Origin: SZUA-430 sp040080835
GTDB lineage: Bacteria > Pseudomonadota > Alphaproteobacteria > Micropepsales > Micropepsaceae
NCBI GenBank assembly: GCA_040080835.1
Contig: JBEBHP010000008.1
Span: forward strand, 62,001-126,000
Reading direction: 5' to 3'
DNA: 64,000 bases
Under the pieces are notes generated by a model. The model made no database searches. It was not told the origin of the DNA and saw only the letters and a list, made by a program, of their open reading frames with translations. Numbering within the stretch: position 1 is the first letter of the stretch; every line of letters begins with the position of its first letter. Position numbers and translations under genes: made by a program. Positions 8,904 through 16,799 of this stretch are shown piece by piece.

Positions 8904-9314
8904 TTAAAGTGACGACTCACGCTCGATCTCCACACCAACCGAGCGCGCTTCCGAAATGACCTGCAGCTTTTCGATGCGTACGCGGGCCACCCGAACGCGC
9001 GCATCAGCTAGGCAGTGCTCGGCAATTCTTTCAGCGAGTGTTTCCACGAGGTTCAGGTGACCGCCTTCAAGTATGAGTTTGATCCCGTCAACGACCGCCC
9101 CATAGTCCACCACGTTTGAAAGCTGGTCTTCGAGCGCCCCGTCGGACTCCACCACCGTCAAGTCTACATTGATGCGGACCGGCTGCGTACGCCCCTTCTC
9201 TCTGTGATACACCCCGATATTCGCGTTCAATTCCAAGTCACGAACGAATACATGGCGTATGCGCTTGCGCGCATCGGCGATTCGCAAGGGTTGAACATTC
9301 ATTCGGTCTGTCAT
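8904..9314 (-). CDS. folB: Dihydroneopterin aldolase
   Basis: Folate-pathway enzyme converting dihydroneopterin to 6-hydroxymethyl-dihydropterin. The 136-residue protein contains the FolB core: IFVRDLELNANIGVYHREKGRTQPVRINVDL-like sequence, then NVVDYGAVVDGIKLILEGGHLNLVETLAERIAEHCL, which holds the catalytic Tyr and pterin-binding Glu regions, and VRIEKLQV. It follows an SDR gene of the pteridine-reductase type by 9 bp, so the two are probably one pterin module. uvrC begins 18 bp after the folB stop. Confidence 0.95.
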   Translation of the reverse strand: MTDRMNVQPLRIADARKRIRHVFVRDLELNANIGVYHREKGRTQPVRINVDLTVVESDGALEDQLSNVVDYGAVVDGIKLILEGGHLNLVETLAERIAEHCLADARVRVARVRIEKLQVISEARSVGVEIERESSL

Positions 9315-9323
9315 GGTCCGTGA

Positions 9324-10067
9324 CTACTCTATCAAATCGGACTGGGACCAGCCCAGATGTTGCCCACTGTCGACGGCAATCATCTGTCCGGTCACAGACT
9401 GTGCAGACGCAAGATACATCACCGCCCCTGCGATGTCCTTGGGAAGTGAAGGACGCTTCAGCAACGTGGATTGCACATGGCGATCAAAGTTCTGCTGGCT
9501 TTGGTGCGACGCCTTGAGCGATGGACCGGGTGCAACAGCGTTAACCCGGATCATCGGTGCAAGAGCCTGCGCAAGCGTTTGTGTCAGAGTCCAGAGTGCG
9601 GCCTTCGATACGGTGTAGGACAGGAACTGGGGTGTCAGATTGAGCACCGTCTGGTCGATGATGTTTATGATCGACCCGCCCTCACCCTTTGGCAACTGGG
9701 CAGCAAACGCCTGAGACAGAACAAGTGGCGCGCGAAGATTGGTCTCAAGATGCCGGTCCCAACTCGCTCGCGTAACATTCGATATCCTGTCATCCTCAAA
9801 CAACGACGCGCAGTTGACCAGCAAATGGATATCTCCAAGCTCTGCGCAAGCGCGCGGAAATATCGTCTGGACTTGCGTCTCGACAGACAGATCAGCCTCA
9901 ACCAGACAGCATCGGCGCCCCAATGAATGAATCTCCGATTCAAGGGAACATGCATCCGGTTTGCTTGCACGGTAGTGGATGGCAATGTCCCAGCCGTTTC
10001 TCGCAAGCTCAAGCGCAATCTCGCGACCCAATCGTTTCGCAGCTCCCGTGACAAGGGCAACCGTCAT
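9324..10067 (-). CDS. SDR-family reductase, pteridine reductase / FolM-like
   Basis: Short-chain dehydrogenase of 247 residues. The NADP-binding motif is TGAAKRLGREIALELARNGWDIAIHYRAS, whose TG-x3-RxG form with HYR is characteristic of FolM/PTR1-type pteridine reductases. The active site is DQTVLNLTPQFLSYTVSKAAL (Tyr-x3-Lys), followed by RVNAVAPGP. The usual catalytic Ser before Tyr is replaced by an Asp (IIDQ), as in PTR1 and FolM. It lies next to folB, consistent with reduction of dihydropterins, and overlaps the upstream aldolase gene by 4 nt. The substrate (dihydromonapterin or dihydrobiopterin) is inferred. Confidence 0.85.
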   Translation of the reverse strand: MTVALVTGAAKRLGREIALELARNGWDIAIHYRASKPDACSLESEIHSLGRRCCLVEADLSVETQVQTIFPRACAELGDIHLLVNCASLFEDDRISNVTRASWDRHLETNLRAPLVLSQAFAAQLPKGEGGSIINIIDQTVLNLTPQFLSYTVSKAALWTLTQTLAQALAPMIRVNAVAPGPSLKASHQSQQNFDRHVQSTLLKRPSLPKDIAGAVMYLASAQSVTGQMIAVDSGQHLGWSQSDLIE

Positions 10068-10786
10068 GTCTTGCCTCCAGATCCTTTTTGCTTGCCATAG
10101 GACTTGAGCTTCTCAATGACGCGCTTCATCTCTCGCGAACTGAGCAAGCGAGGTCGCCCGATTTGCAGCGCGCGGGCGTACTGCGAGGCCAGTGCCTCCA
10201 GATTCTGCGCCCGTTCAAAGGCCTGACGCAAGTCATCCCCGATCGTGACGGCACCGTGATTGGCCAACAGGCAAGCATCCCGCAACCCCATTGCCTTGAC
10301 GGCCAGCCTTGCAAGCTCTTCAGTCCCGTAGGTCGCATAAGGCGAACATGTAATCTTGTCGCCTCCAAACTCGGCCACCATATAGTGGAACGCCGGAATG
10401 CCACGTCGAAGACAGGACAGTGCCGTGGCGTTCAACGAATGTGTGTGCACTATTGCTCCGGCATCTGCGCGGGCGCGGTACAATCCGAGATGGATACGCC
10501 ATTCGCTAGACGCCACACGTTGCCCGGTCGAAACGCTGCCGTCCATTCGGACTTCGACAATGTCGCTCGCCTTGATCTCCTGATACGCAACACCAGTAGG
10601 CGTGATCAGCATTCCCCCGTCGACCCTCACCGAAAAATTGCCGCTTCGCCCCGGGGAAAGCGCACTCAGCGCCATTCTCTGCGCTAAAGACGCCATGTCA
10701 GATCGCAGCCCCGACGACGCCGTCACATGCTGTGCGCGACGCTGCAACACGCGCGCAACGCGGCGACGTACGGCAGTCTTTGTCAT
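10064..10786 (-). CDS. Class II aldolase, candidate methylthioribulose-1-phosphate aldolase
   Basis: 240-residue class II (zinc) aldolase/adducin-fold protein. Visible motifs: GRSGNFSVR (phosphate site), ITPTGVAYQ, VASSEWRIH with the catalytic-base Glu, HTHS with two zinc His, and LLANHGAVTIG with the third His. It overlaps mtnA by 4 nt and follows mtnP and apt. The substrate expected from that context is 5-methylthioribulose 1-phosphate. The family includes the MtnB dehydratase and the Ald2-type aldolase, which cleaves it to DHAP and methylthioacetaldehyde. No mtnC, mtnD or mtnE is nearby, which favours the aldolase reading, but motifs alone do not separate the two. Confidence 0.85.
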   Translation of the reverse strand: MTKTAVRRRVARVLQRRAQHVTASSGLRSDMASLAQRMALSALSPGRSGNFSVRVDGGMLITPTGVAYQEIKASDIVEVRMDGSVSTGQRVASSEWRIHLGLYRARADAGAIVHTHSLNATALSCLRRGIPAFHYMVAEFGGDKITCSPYATYGTEELARLAVKAMGLRDACLLANHGAVTIGDDLRQAFERAQNLEALASQYARALQIGRPRLLSSREMKRVIEKLKSYGKQKGSGGKT

Positions 10787-11877
10787 GTCGCGCGCTCGGG
10801 AAAAAGACTGGCAAGTCCGGAGCGTGTCGCAGGTGCGACCCCACGTTCGGTGATCAGTCCGGTAACAAGGCGGGCGGGTGTCACATCAAAAGAGGGGTTG
10901 GCTGCAGAGCTGCCGGGAGACGTAATTTCAAAGGTGGCGATCGCACCACTTTCCGCACGACCCAGCACGTGAGTAACCTCGCGCGCATTTCGCTCTTCGA
11001 TGTGAATTTCTTTCAGTCCATCTTCAATGGACCAGTCAATGGTAGATGACGGCAACGCAACATAGAACGGCACATTGTTGTCGAACGCTGCCAGCGCCTT
11101 CAGATAGGTCCCGATCTTGTTCGCAACATCGCCGGTCGCAGTTGTGCGGTCCGTCCCCACAATGCACATGTCTACCTGTCCGTGCTGAAGATAGTGTCCG
11201 CCGGCATTGTCCACGATGATGGTGTGATTGACACCATGCGCGCCCAGTTCAAATGCCGTGAGTGAGCCACCCTGGTTGCGCGGCCGCGTTTCATCGACCC
11301 ACACATGCACGGGAATGCCCTCATCGTGCGCCATGTAAATCGGTGCAAGCGCAGTACCCCAGTCAACACATGCGAGCCAGCCCGCATTGCAGTGCGTGAG
11401 TATATTTACCCGTTGCCCAGCCTTGCGCTTGGCGATTGCCTGTATAATCTTCAGGCCGTGCCTCCCGATAGCCTCGTTGGTGGCAACATCGTCGTCACAT
11501 AATTTGGCCGCACGGACATAGGCCGCCGCCACGCGTTCGCGAGCAGCCAGAGGCGCGATCGCGTCCATCATCTGGTCGAGTGCCCACTTGAGATTGATCG
11601 CGGTCGGCCGGGTCTGCACCAGCATGTCATAGGCTGCATGCAACGAGTTGTCGGAGGAGTCCGACCTCAGAGCCATGCAAAGTCCGTATGCGCCCGTTGC
11701 ACCAATAAGTGGCGCGCCGCGCACGACCATGGTTCGAATGGCGTTCGCGGCTTCGTCAACGGATTGGAGAGCACATGTCGAAAACTCGAACGGCAATCTT
11801 GTCTGGTCTATAACCTTTACAGACCAGCCGTCGCTTGCCACCCAGATTGTGCGATACGCGCGTCCCTTGATCTTCAT
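10783..11877 (-). CDS. mtnA: S-methyl-5-thioribose-1-phosphate isomerase
   Basis: Converts methylthioribose-1-phosphate to methylthioribulose-1-phosphate; eIF2B-like fold, 364 residues. Family motifs: GAPLIGATGAYGLCMAL, RPTAINLKWALDQM, NILTHCNAGWLACVDWGTALAPIY (catalytic Cys region), VDETRPRNQG, IVDNAGGHYLQHGQVDMCIVGTDRTTATGDVANKIGTYLKA (catalytic Asp), and VALPSSTIDW. The start MKIKGRAYRT at 11877 fits the family and lies 5 nt after the apt stop; a longer in-frame ORF running into apt was rejected. It overlaps the downstream aldolase gene by 4 nt. Confidence 0.95.
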   Translation of the reverse strand: MKIKGRAYRTIWVASDGWSVKVIDQTRLPFEFSTCALQSVDEAANAIRTMVVRGAPLIGATGAYGLCMALRSDSSDNSLHAAYDMLVQTRPTAINLKWALDQMMDAIAPLAARERVAAAYVRAAKLCDDDVATNEAIGRHGLKIIQAIAKRKAGQRVNILTHCNAGWLACVDWGTALAPIYMAHDEGIPVHVWVDETRPRNQGGSLTAFELGAHGVNHTIIVDNAGGHYLQHGQVDMCIVGTDRTTATGDVANKIGTYLKALAAFDNNVPFYVALPSSTIDWSIEDGLKEIHIEERNAREVTHVLGRAESGAIATFEITSPGSSAANPSFDVTPARLVTGLITERGVAPATRSGLASLFPERAT

Positions 11878-11882
11878 GAGGT

Positions 11883-12410
11883 CTAGTGACCTTCGAACTC
11901 GACGAGTGACAGCACTTTCTTGCCCATCTTCTCCAGCCTTTGACGACCCTTGAGTTCCGGCAGATCGATGATGAAGCTGCAACCAACAACGTTCGCGCCA
12001 GCCTTCTCGACCAGCTTGATCGCGGCTTCCGCGGTGCCGCCGGTTGCGATCAGGTCGTCAACAAGCAGAACGCTTTCACCTTTGGTGACGGCGTCTTCAT
12101 GGATTTCAACCGTGTCGGTCCCATACTCGAGGTCGTAGGTCTGACTAATTGTCTTCCATGGAAGCTTTCCCTTCTTGCGAACTGGAACGAACCCGACAGA
12201 CAATTGGTGTGCCACCGCGCCAGCAAGGATGAAGCCGCGAGCTTCGATACCAACCACTTTGTCAATTCTGGTTCCTGCATAGGGCTGCACAAGGCGATCA
12301 ACCGTAGTTCGAAATGCTCTTGCGTTTCCAAACAGTGTGGTCACATCGCGAAACATGATGCCGGGTTTCGGGTAATCCGGGATCGTCCTGATGATTGATT
12401 TGAAATCCAT
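11883..12410 (-). CDS. apt: Adenine phosphoribosyltransferase
   Basis: Salvages adenine to AMP with PRPP; 175 residues, cytoplasmic. The PRPP loop is SVLLVDDLIATGGTAEAA, the N-terminal hood is IRTIPDYPKPGIMFRDVTTLF, and the adenine site is GIEARGFILAGAVAH. It lies between mtnP, whose reaction releases adenine from methylthioadenosine, and mtnA, which takes the other product, so the three genes dispose of both halves of MTA. Spacing is 4 nt to mtnP and 5 nt to mtnA. Confidence 0.96.
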   Translation of the reverse strand: MDFKSIIRTIPDYPKPGIMFRDVTTLFGNARAFRTTVDRLVQPYAGTRIDKVVGIEARGFILAGAVAHQLSVGFVPVRKKGKLPWKTISQTYDLEYGTDTVEIHEDAVTKGESVLLVDDLIATGGTAEAAIKLVEKAGANVVGCSFIIDLPELKGRQRLEKMGKKVLSLVEFEGH

Positions 12411-12414
12411 GCGG

Positions 12415-13293
12415 TCAAGCCTTCTTCAATACGCGGCCGGCAACCGCATCGAGTTTTGCAACGAGTGCCGGGTCTCGCCGCTCAGGCGCGGTGATCAGGG
12501 CTGTGTCCAGTGTCGTTTCGATATTCAAGGGTGACGGCTTTCTTGACGGCCCCAGAAGGGGTGCGAGATGCTTGAGAAGCTTGCGCGCGTTGTCCGCGTT
12601 GCCGTTCAGGATCTTCACAACCTGATCAACAGTCACATGGTCGTGATCGGGATGCCAGCAATCATAGTCCGTCACCATCGCTACGATCGCATAGGGCAGT
12701 TCTGCTTCGCGTGCCAGTTTGGCTTCTGGCATCGCTGTCATTCCAATCACGCTGCAACCCCACGAGCGGTATAGATTGGACTCCGCGAGAGTTGAGAACT
12801 GCGGCCCTTCCATCGCAAGGTAAGTCCCCCCGACAACATGTTCGATGCCTGACGCCTTCGCCGAATCCTTCAATGCACCAACCAGTCGAGGGCAGACCGG
12901 GTGCGCCATCGAAACATGGGCGACAAATCCGGGTCCGAAGAATGACTTTTCACGCGCAAATGTTCGGTCGATGAACTGATCTGCAAGCACAAAAGTACCA
13001 GGGGGCAGCTCTTCCTTGAATGAGCCACAGGCTGAGACGGAGATGACATCCGTCACCCCTGCCCGCTTCAACGCGTCAATGTTCGCGCGATAGTTGATGC
13101 TCGTGGGTGACTGGACATGTCCACGACCGTGACGTGGCAGGAACACCATGTCCACGCCGCCAAGGCGGCCAAACAACAATTCGTCGGAAGGTTCGCCCCA
13201 AGGGGAACGAACACGCTCCCAGCGCGCGCCTTCGAGTCCATCCACCTCATAGACACCGCTTCCACCGATGACACCCAGAACAGTCTTCGCCAT
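12415..13293 (-). CDS. mtnP: S-methyl-5'-thioadenosine phosphorylase
   Basis: Phosphorolysis of methylthioadenosine to adenine and methylthioribose-1-phosphate. The 292-residue PNP/MTAP-family protein starts MAKTVLGVIGGSGVYEV (phosphate loop GGSG). It continues with FLPRHGRGHVQSPTSINYRANIDAL, SACGSFKEELPPGTFVLADQFIDRT, and TYLAMEGPQFSTLAESNLYRSWGCSVIGMTAMPEAKLAREAELPYA, the base and ribose site. MtnP is preferred to purine nucleoside phosphorylase because of the linked apt and mtnA. It is the first gene of the minus-strand array; the 144 bp back to petC hold the petABC terminator and presumably the mtnP promoter. Confidence 0.95.
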   Translation of the reverse strand: MAKTVLGVIGGSGVYEVDGLEGARWERVRSPWGEPSDELLFGRLGGVDMVFLPRHGRGHVQSPTSINYRANIDALKRAGVTDVISVSACGSFKEELPPGTFVLADQFIDRTFAREKSFFGPGFVAHVSMAHPVCPRLVGALKDSAKASGIEHVVGGTYLAMEGPQFSTLAESNLYRSWGCSVIGMTAMPEAKLAREAELPYAIVAMVTDYDCWHPDHDHVTVDQVVKILNGNADNARKLLKHLAPLLGPSRKPSPLNIETTLDTALITAPERRDPALVAKLDAVAGRVLKKA

Positions 13294-13385
13294 TATTTCC
13301 TGCCAGTTTCAATAGTCGTCGCGGTTGTAACACCTGCCTTTAGCCGCGCAATCCATTTTGAGTCCCGTGTATGGCATGCCAGCAA

Positions 13386-13414
13386 AAAGGGCCGATCCTG
13401 AGGATCGACCCTTT
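13386..13414 (-). terminator. Intrinsic terminator of petABC
   Basis: Read on the minus strand about 24 nt after the petC stop, AAAGGG-T-CGATCC / GGATCG-G-CCCTTT form a 13-bp stem with one T-G wobble and a 3-nt loop (TCA), directly followed by TTTTT. This is a textbook rho-independent terminator and separates petABC from mtnP. Confidence 0.92.
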
Positions 13415-13437
13415 GAAATTCGCCATTTTTCGGACAA

Positions 13438-14232
13438 TCAGTGATCGATATCTTTCCATTGCCTCTTATAGGCAAAGAACAGAATAACTGACAGGAAGAC
13501 GAGGAATATCATCACTTTGACACCCATCGACTTGCGCGCTTCCATGTGCGGATCTGATGCCCAGGTCAGAAACGCAACAACGTCCTTCGCCATCTGCTGC
13601 TTGGTTGCCGGCGGATTCCCCTCCGGCCAGGTGACCTGTCCGTCCGAACTCAACGGCGCCGGCATGGCAATCTGGTGGCCTGCAAAATAAGGGTTGTAGT
13701 TCAATCCAGGTAGCACGGGCTCGTCGGTCGGCGGATCAACATAACCCATCAGGATCGAGTAAACATAGTCCGGCCCTTCCGCATCGATACCGTGCGCACG
13801 GGCCTTGATAATCACCGACAGGTCCGGCGGAAGCGCGTTGTTGTTTGCCGCCTGAGCAGCTTTCTCATTCGGGAACGGCGACGGAAACCGGTCAGCGAGA
13901 GTTGCTGGGCGCTGGATAGGCTCGCCCTTGTCATCCAGACCCGGCACCTGAATGCCGGTGGCAATCGCCTTTGCCTGAGCAGGTGTGAATTCAGGCCCAC
14001 CCTCTTCCGCGAGGTTGCGGAATGAAATGAGGTGCATCCCATGGCAGGCCGCACAGACTTCCTTGTACACCTGATAACCGCGCTGCAGTTGCGTCCGGTC
14101 AAACGTGCCAAAAGGACCCTGCCAGCTCCAGCTTTGCGTTTCCGGATGCTTGGGTTCGGAACTCACCCCTTCCGCAAATGCAGGAGAAGACAAGAAAACG
14201 GCGACCAACGTCGCGAGAGCAATGATTCTCAT
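13438..14232 (-). CDS. petC: Cytochrome c1 of the bc1 complex
   Basis: Heme-bearing subunit passing electrons from the Rieske protein to cytochrome c. The 264-residue precursor has a Sec signal peptide (about 1-20, ending SSPAFA-EG). The covalent heme site CAACH spans residues 60-64, the probable axial Met lies in IAMPAPLS, and a C-terminal membrane anchor (VMIFLVFLSVILFFAYKRQW, about 238-257) holds the domain on the periplasmic face. It is a separate gene, unlike the cytochrome b/c1 fusion of Bradyrhizobium. It follows petB by 10 nt and is the last gene of the operon. Confidence 0.96.
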   Translation of the reverse strand: MRIIALATLVAVFLSSPAFAEGVSSEPKHPETQSWSWQGPFGTFDRTQLQRGYQVYKEVCAACHGMHLISFRNLAEEGGPEFTPAQAKAIATGIQVPGLDDKGEPIQRPATLADRFPSPFPNEKAAQAANNNALPPDLSVIIKARAHGIDAEGPDYVYSILMGYVDPPTDEPVLPGLNYNPYFAGHQIAMPAPLSSDGQVTWPEGNPPATKQQMAKDVVAFLTWASDPHMEARKSMGVKVMIFLVFLSVILFFAYKRQWKDIDH

Positions 14233-14242
14233 GTTCCGCCCC

Positions 14243-15532
14243 CTAACCTTTCGCGGCCGCTGGAGCAGCCCCAGCTTTGGACAGTACGGCGGTCCCGATA
14301 CTCTCGGGCACCGGAAGTGCCTTTTCCGTAGTGCTTACAAACGGTGTGATCACGACGAAATGCAGGAAATAGTAAAGCGTGCATATCTGGGAAAGGAACA
14401 ATTTTGAAATTGGAAAAACGATTCCGAAGTAGAATTCAAAATTGCCGTCAGGCGTCTGTGCGCCAAGCATGCCCAGCAGCCAGATCACGACCGCCAGCAC
14501 ATAGAACAGCTGACGTGAAACCGGGCGGAACCGGTAAGAGCGAACATGGCTTCGATCAAGCCAGGGCAGGAACGCCCAGACCACAATCGCACCGAACATC
14601 AGGACTACGCCCAGCAGCTTGTCAGGAACCGAACGCAGGATGGCGTAGAGCGGCAGATAGTACCACTCCGGCACAATGTGCGGCGGCGTAACGAGTCGGT
14701 TGGCGGGGATATAGTTGTCCGCATGACCAAGGAAGTTCGGCGCAAAGAAGATGAAGTAGCTGAAGAACAGCACGAACACGACCAGCGCAAACAGGTCCTT
14801 GATCGTGTAGTACGGATGGAAAGGAACGGTGTCGGCAGCCCCCTTCACATCGATACCCAGCGGGTTGTTGTTGCCTGGCACGTGCAATGCCCAGACATGC
14901 AGCACAACGACGCCGGCAATCACGAATGGCAGCAGGTAGTGCAGACTGAAGAAACGCTGCAACGTCGTGTTGTCGACTGCAAATGATCCCCATAGCCACT
15001 GCGTGACGGACTCACCGACCCAGGGAATGGCGCTGAAGAAGTTCGTGATAACGGTCGCACCCCAGAATGACATCTGGCCCCATGGCAGTGTGTAACCGAG
15101 GAACCCCGTTGCCATCATCAGAAGATAGATGACGATACCAAGCAGCCAGAGAACTTCGCGCGGCGCCTTGTAGGACCCGTAGTACAGCCCTCGGAAAATG
15201 TGGATGTAGACGGCGATGAAGAACATCGACGCGCCATTGGAATGAATATAGCGCAGCAGCCAGCCATAGTTGACGTCACGCATGATGCGTTCGACGCTGT
15301 CAAACGCCATCGCTTCATGCGGCACATAGTGCATGGCCAGGACGACGCCGGATATGATTTGCACCACCAGCATGAATGCAAGGATCCCGCCGAAAGTGAA
15401 CCAGAAGTTCAGGTTCTTCGGCGTCGGAAACTGCAGCATCGTCTCATCCATGAGACGGATGATCGGAAGCCGCGAGTCTAGCCACTTGGTGAAGGCGTTC
15501 TTTGGTTGGTAGCTGTAATTGCCGTGTGCCAT
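14243..15532 (-). CDS. petB: Cytochrome b of the bc1 complex
   Basis: Di-heme transmembrane core of the quinol:cytochrome c oxidoreductase, 429 residues with about eight membrane helices. Heme-ligand histidines lie in VVLAMHYVPH, RYIHSNGASMFFIAVYIHIFRG and VVVLHVWALHVPG. The Qo-site loop PEWYY is present (IVPEWYYLPLYAILR), as is GATVITNFFSAIPWVG. A C-terminal Ala-rich tail (SKAGAAPAAAKG) is unremarkable. It lies between petA (11 nt) and petC (10 nt) in a single transcription unit. Confidence 0.97.
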   Translation of the reverse strand: MAHGNYSYQPKNAFTKWLDSRLPIIRLMDETMLQFPTPKNLNFWFTFGGILAFMLVVQIISGVVLAMHYVPHEAMAFDSVERIMRDVNYGWLLRYIHSNGASMFFIAVYIHIFRGLYYGSYKAPREVLWLLGIVIYLLMMATGFLGYTLPWGQMSFWGATVITNFFSAIPWVGESVTQWLWGSFAVDNTTLQRFFSLHYLLPFVIAGVVVLHVWALHVPGNNNPLGIDVKGAADTVPFHPYYTIKDLFALVVFVLFFSYFIFFAPNFLGHADNYIPANRLVTPPHIVPEWYYLPLYAILRSVPDKLLGVVLMFGAIVVWAFLPWLDRSHVRSYRFRPVSRQLFYVLAVVIWLLGMLGAQTPDGNFEFYFGIVFPISKLFLSQICTLYYFLHFVVITPFVSTTEKALPVPESIGTAVLSKAGAAPAAAKG

Positions 15533-15543
15533 GGTGTTGCTTG

Positions 15544-16104
15544 TTACCCGTGTTCAGCTGGAGCCGACGCCTTCGGCGCCGCACCAATCAACACTTTTGT
15601 GTCGGATAGGAACTGGTATGGAGGCACCGCGAGGTTCTTGGGCGCAGGACCTTTGCGGATACGACCCGATGTATCATAGTGAGAGCCGTGGCAAGGACAC
15701 AGCCATCCGCCGAACTCTCCCTTGAAGAGATTGCTGGGAATACACCCAAGGTGGGTGCAGGTCGCAACCAGAATAAGCCACTCGGACTTTTGGACACGAT
15801 CCTTGTCTGCCTGCGGATCACGCAAGTCTGCAATGACAGTTTCTTCTGCCATTTTGACTTCTTCTGGCGTACGCCGCCGGATGAACACCGGCTTCTTCTG
15901 CCATTCGATTGTTACGATTTGGCCGGGCAGGATTGGAGAGAGGTCGAATTCAACCTCTTTCAAAGCCAGAGTGTCCGCCGCAGGGTTCATCTGGTCGATG
16001 AACGGCCACAACGCGATCACGCCACCGACAGCTGCTGCCGTCTGGGATGCAACCAATAGAAAGTCACGCCGCGTAACGTTGGCGTTGTCCGCTGAGTGCG
16101 CCAA
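15544..16104 (-). CDS. petA: Rieske iron-sulfur subunit of the bc1 complex
   Basis: 186-residue Rieske protein. The N-terminus has a twin-arginine motif (TRRDFLLVASQTAAAVGG) and a single membrane helix that stays as anchor. The [2Fe-2S] ligands are in CTHLGC (Cys116, His118) and CPCHGSH (Cys136, His139), with Cys121 and Cys138 forming the stabilising disulfide. The fold is completed by GPAPKNLAVPPYQF. It is the first gene of petABC; the promoter should lie in the 229 bp between this start and the divergent trmL. PetR about 12 kb away is a plausible regulator, by analogy with Rhodobacter. Confidence 0.97.
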   Translation of the reverse strand: MAHSADNANVTRRDFLLVASQTAAAVGGVIALWPFIDQMNPAADTLALKEVEFDLSPILPGQIVTIEWQKKPVFIRRRTPEEVKMAEETVIADLRDPQADKDRVQKSEWLILVATCTHLGCIPSNLFKGEFGGWLCPCHGSHYDTSGRIRKGPAPKNLAVPPYQFLSDTKVLIGAAPKASAPAEHG

Positions 16105-16333
16105 GGTAGTCAGCCCCCTTTATGGCGGGAAAAAACGATGAAGTTGTGAAGGTTTGGTCCACCGCGACTGCGAATCGCAATGGGTCCAATGAAGGCCTTG
16201 AATTCGGCAGGAAAATAGAGAGTCGTCGGTATGCGGTCTTGCGTCACGATGCCGCATAAATCCCACATTTGCGCGGCAAGGAGTCATGATTCACATCTGC
16301 GATCCATTTTTTGGCATCAGTTGATCCCGCTCA

Positions 16334-16792
16334 ATGCGCATAGCCCTTTTCCAGCCCGATATTGCCGCTAACGCTGGAACTCTGATCCGGTTGGGAGCGT
16401 GCATGAACGTTGCGGTCGACATAATCGAACCCTGTGGTTTTCCGTTTGGAGACGCCGCGCTCAGACGTGCGGGTCTGGATTACCTCCCCAGGGCCGAGAT
16501 TCGAAGGCACTCTTCATGGCGCGCCTTCCTCGAACTGCGTCCGTCAAGATTGATCCTCGCGACTACGAAGGCAGCACTGACTTATACCGGCATGTCGTAC
16601 CGTGAAGAAGACACCCTGCTGCTCGGACGAGAGAGCGCCGGGGTACCAGATGACGTCGCTGAGGCTTGTGAAGCAAAGATCCGCATTCCGATGGCTGAGG
16701 GAATGCGTTCATTAAACGTGGCAATCGCAGGCGGCATGATAGTGGGCGAAATGCTCCGGCAAACCCGCAGCTGCGCGCCGACAAAAGGATAA
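16334..16792 (+). CDS. trmL: tRNA (cytidine/uridine-34-2'-O)-methyltransferase
   Basis: SPOUT-class methyltransferase that methylates the wobble ribose of tRNA-Leu. The 152-residue chain carries the family motifs MRIALFQPDIAANAGTLIRLGACMNVAVDIIEPCGFP, LLLGRESAGVPDDV, and IRIPMAEGMRSLNVAIAGGMIVGEMLRQ, the last two forming the trefoil-knot SAM site. hemF starts 7 bp downstream on the same strand. A 14-bp FNR-box-like sequence overlaps the start codon but is probably chance. Confidence 0.94.
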   Translation: MRIALFQPDIAANAGTLIRLGACMNVAVDIIEPCGFPFGDAALRRAGLDYLPRAEIRRHSSWRAFLELRPSRLILATTKAALTYTGMSYREEDTLLLGRESAGVPDDVAEACEAKIRIPMAEGMRSLNVAIAGGMIVGEMLRQTRSCAPTKG

Positions 16793-16799
16793 TAGGTCG

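Noticed and set aside
11878..11982. 35-codon upstream extension of mtnA
   Set aside because: Overlaps the end of apt, has no similarity to MtnA, and the ATG at 11877 is a natural start just after the apt stop.
16321..16334. TTGAT-CCCG-CTCAA, resembling an FNR/FixK box (TTGAT-N4-ATCAA)
   Set aside because: Only 9 of 10 bases fit, it overlaps the trmL start codon, and it is over 200 bp from the petA start, so a regulatory role is unlikely.
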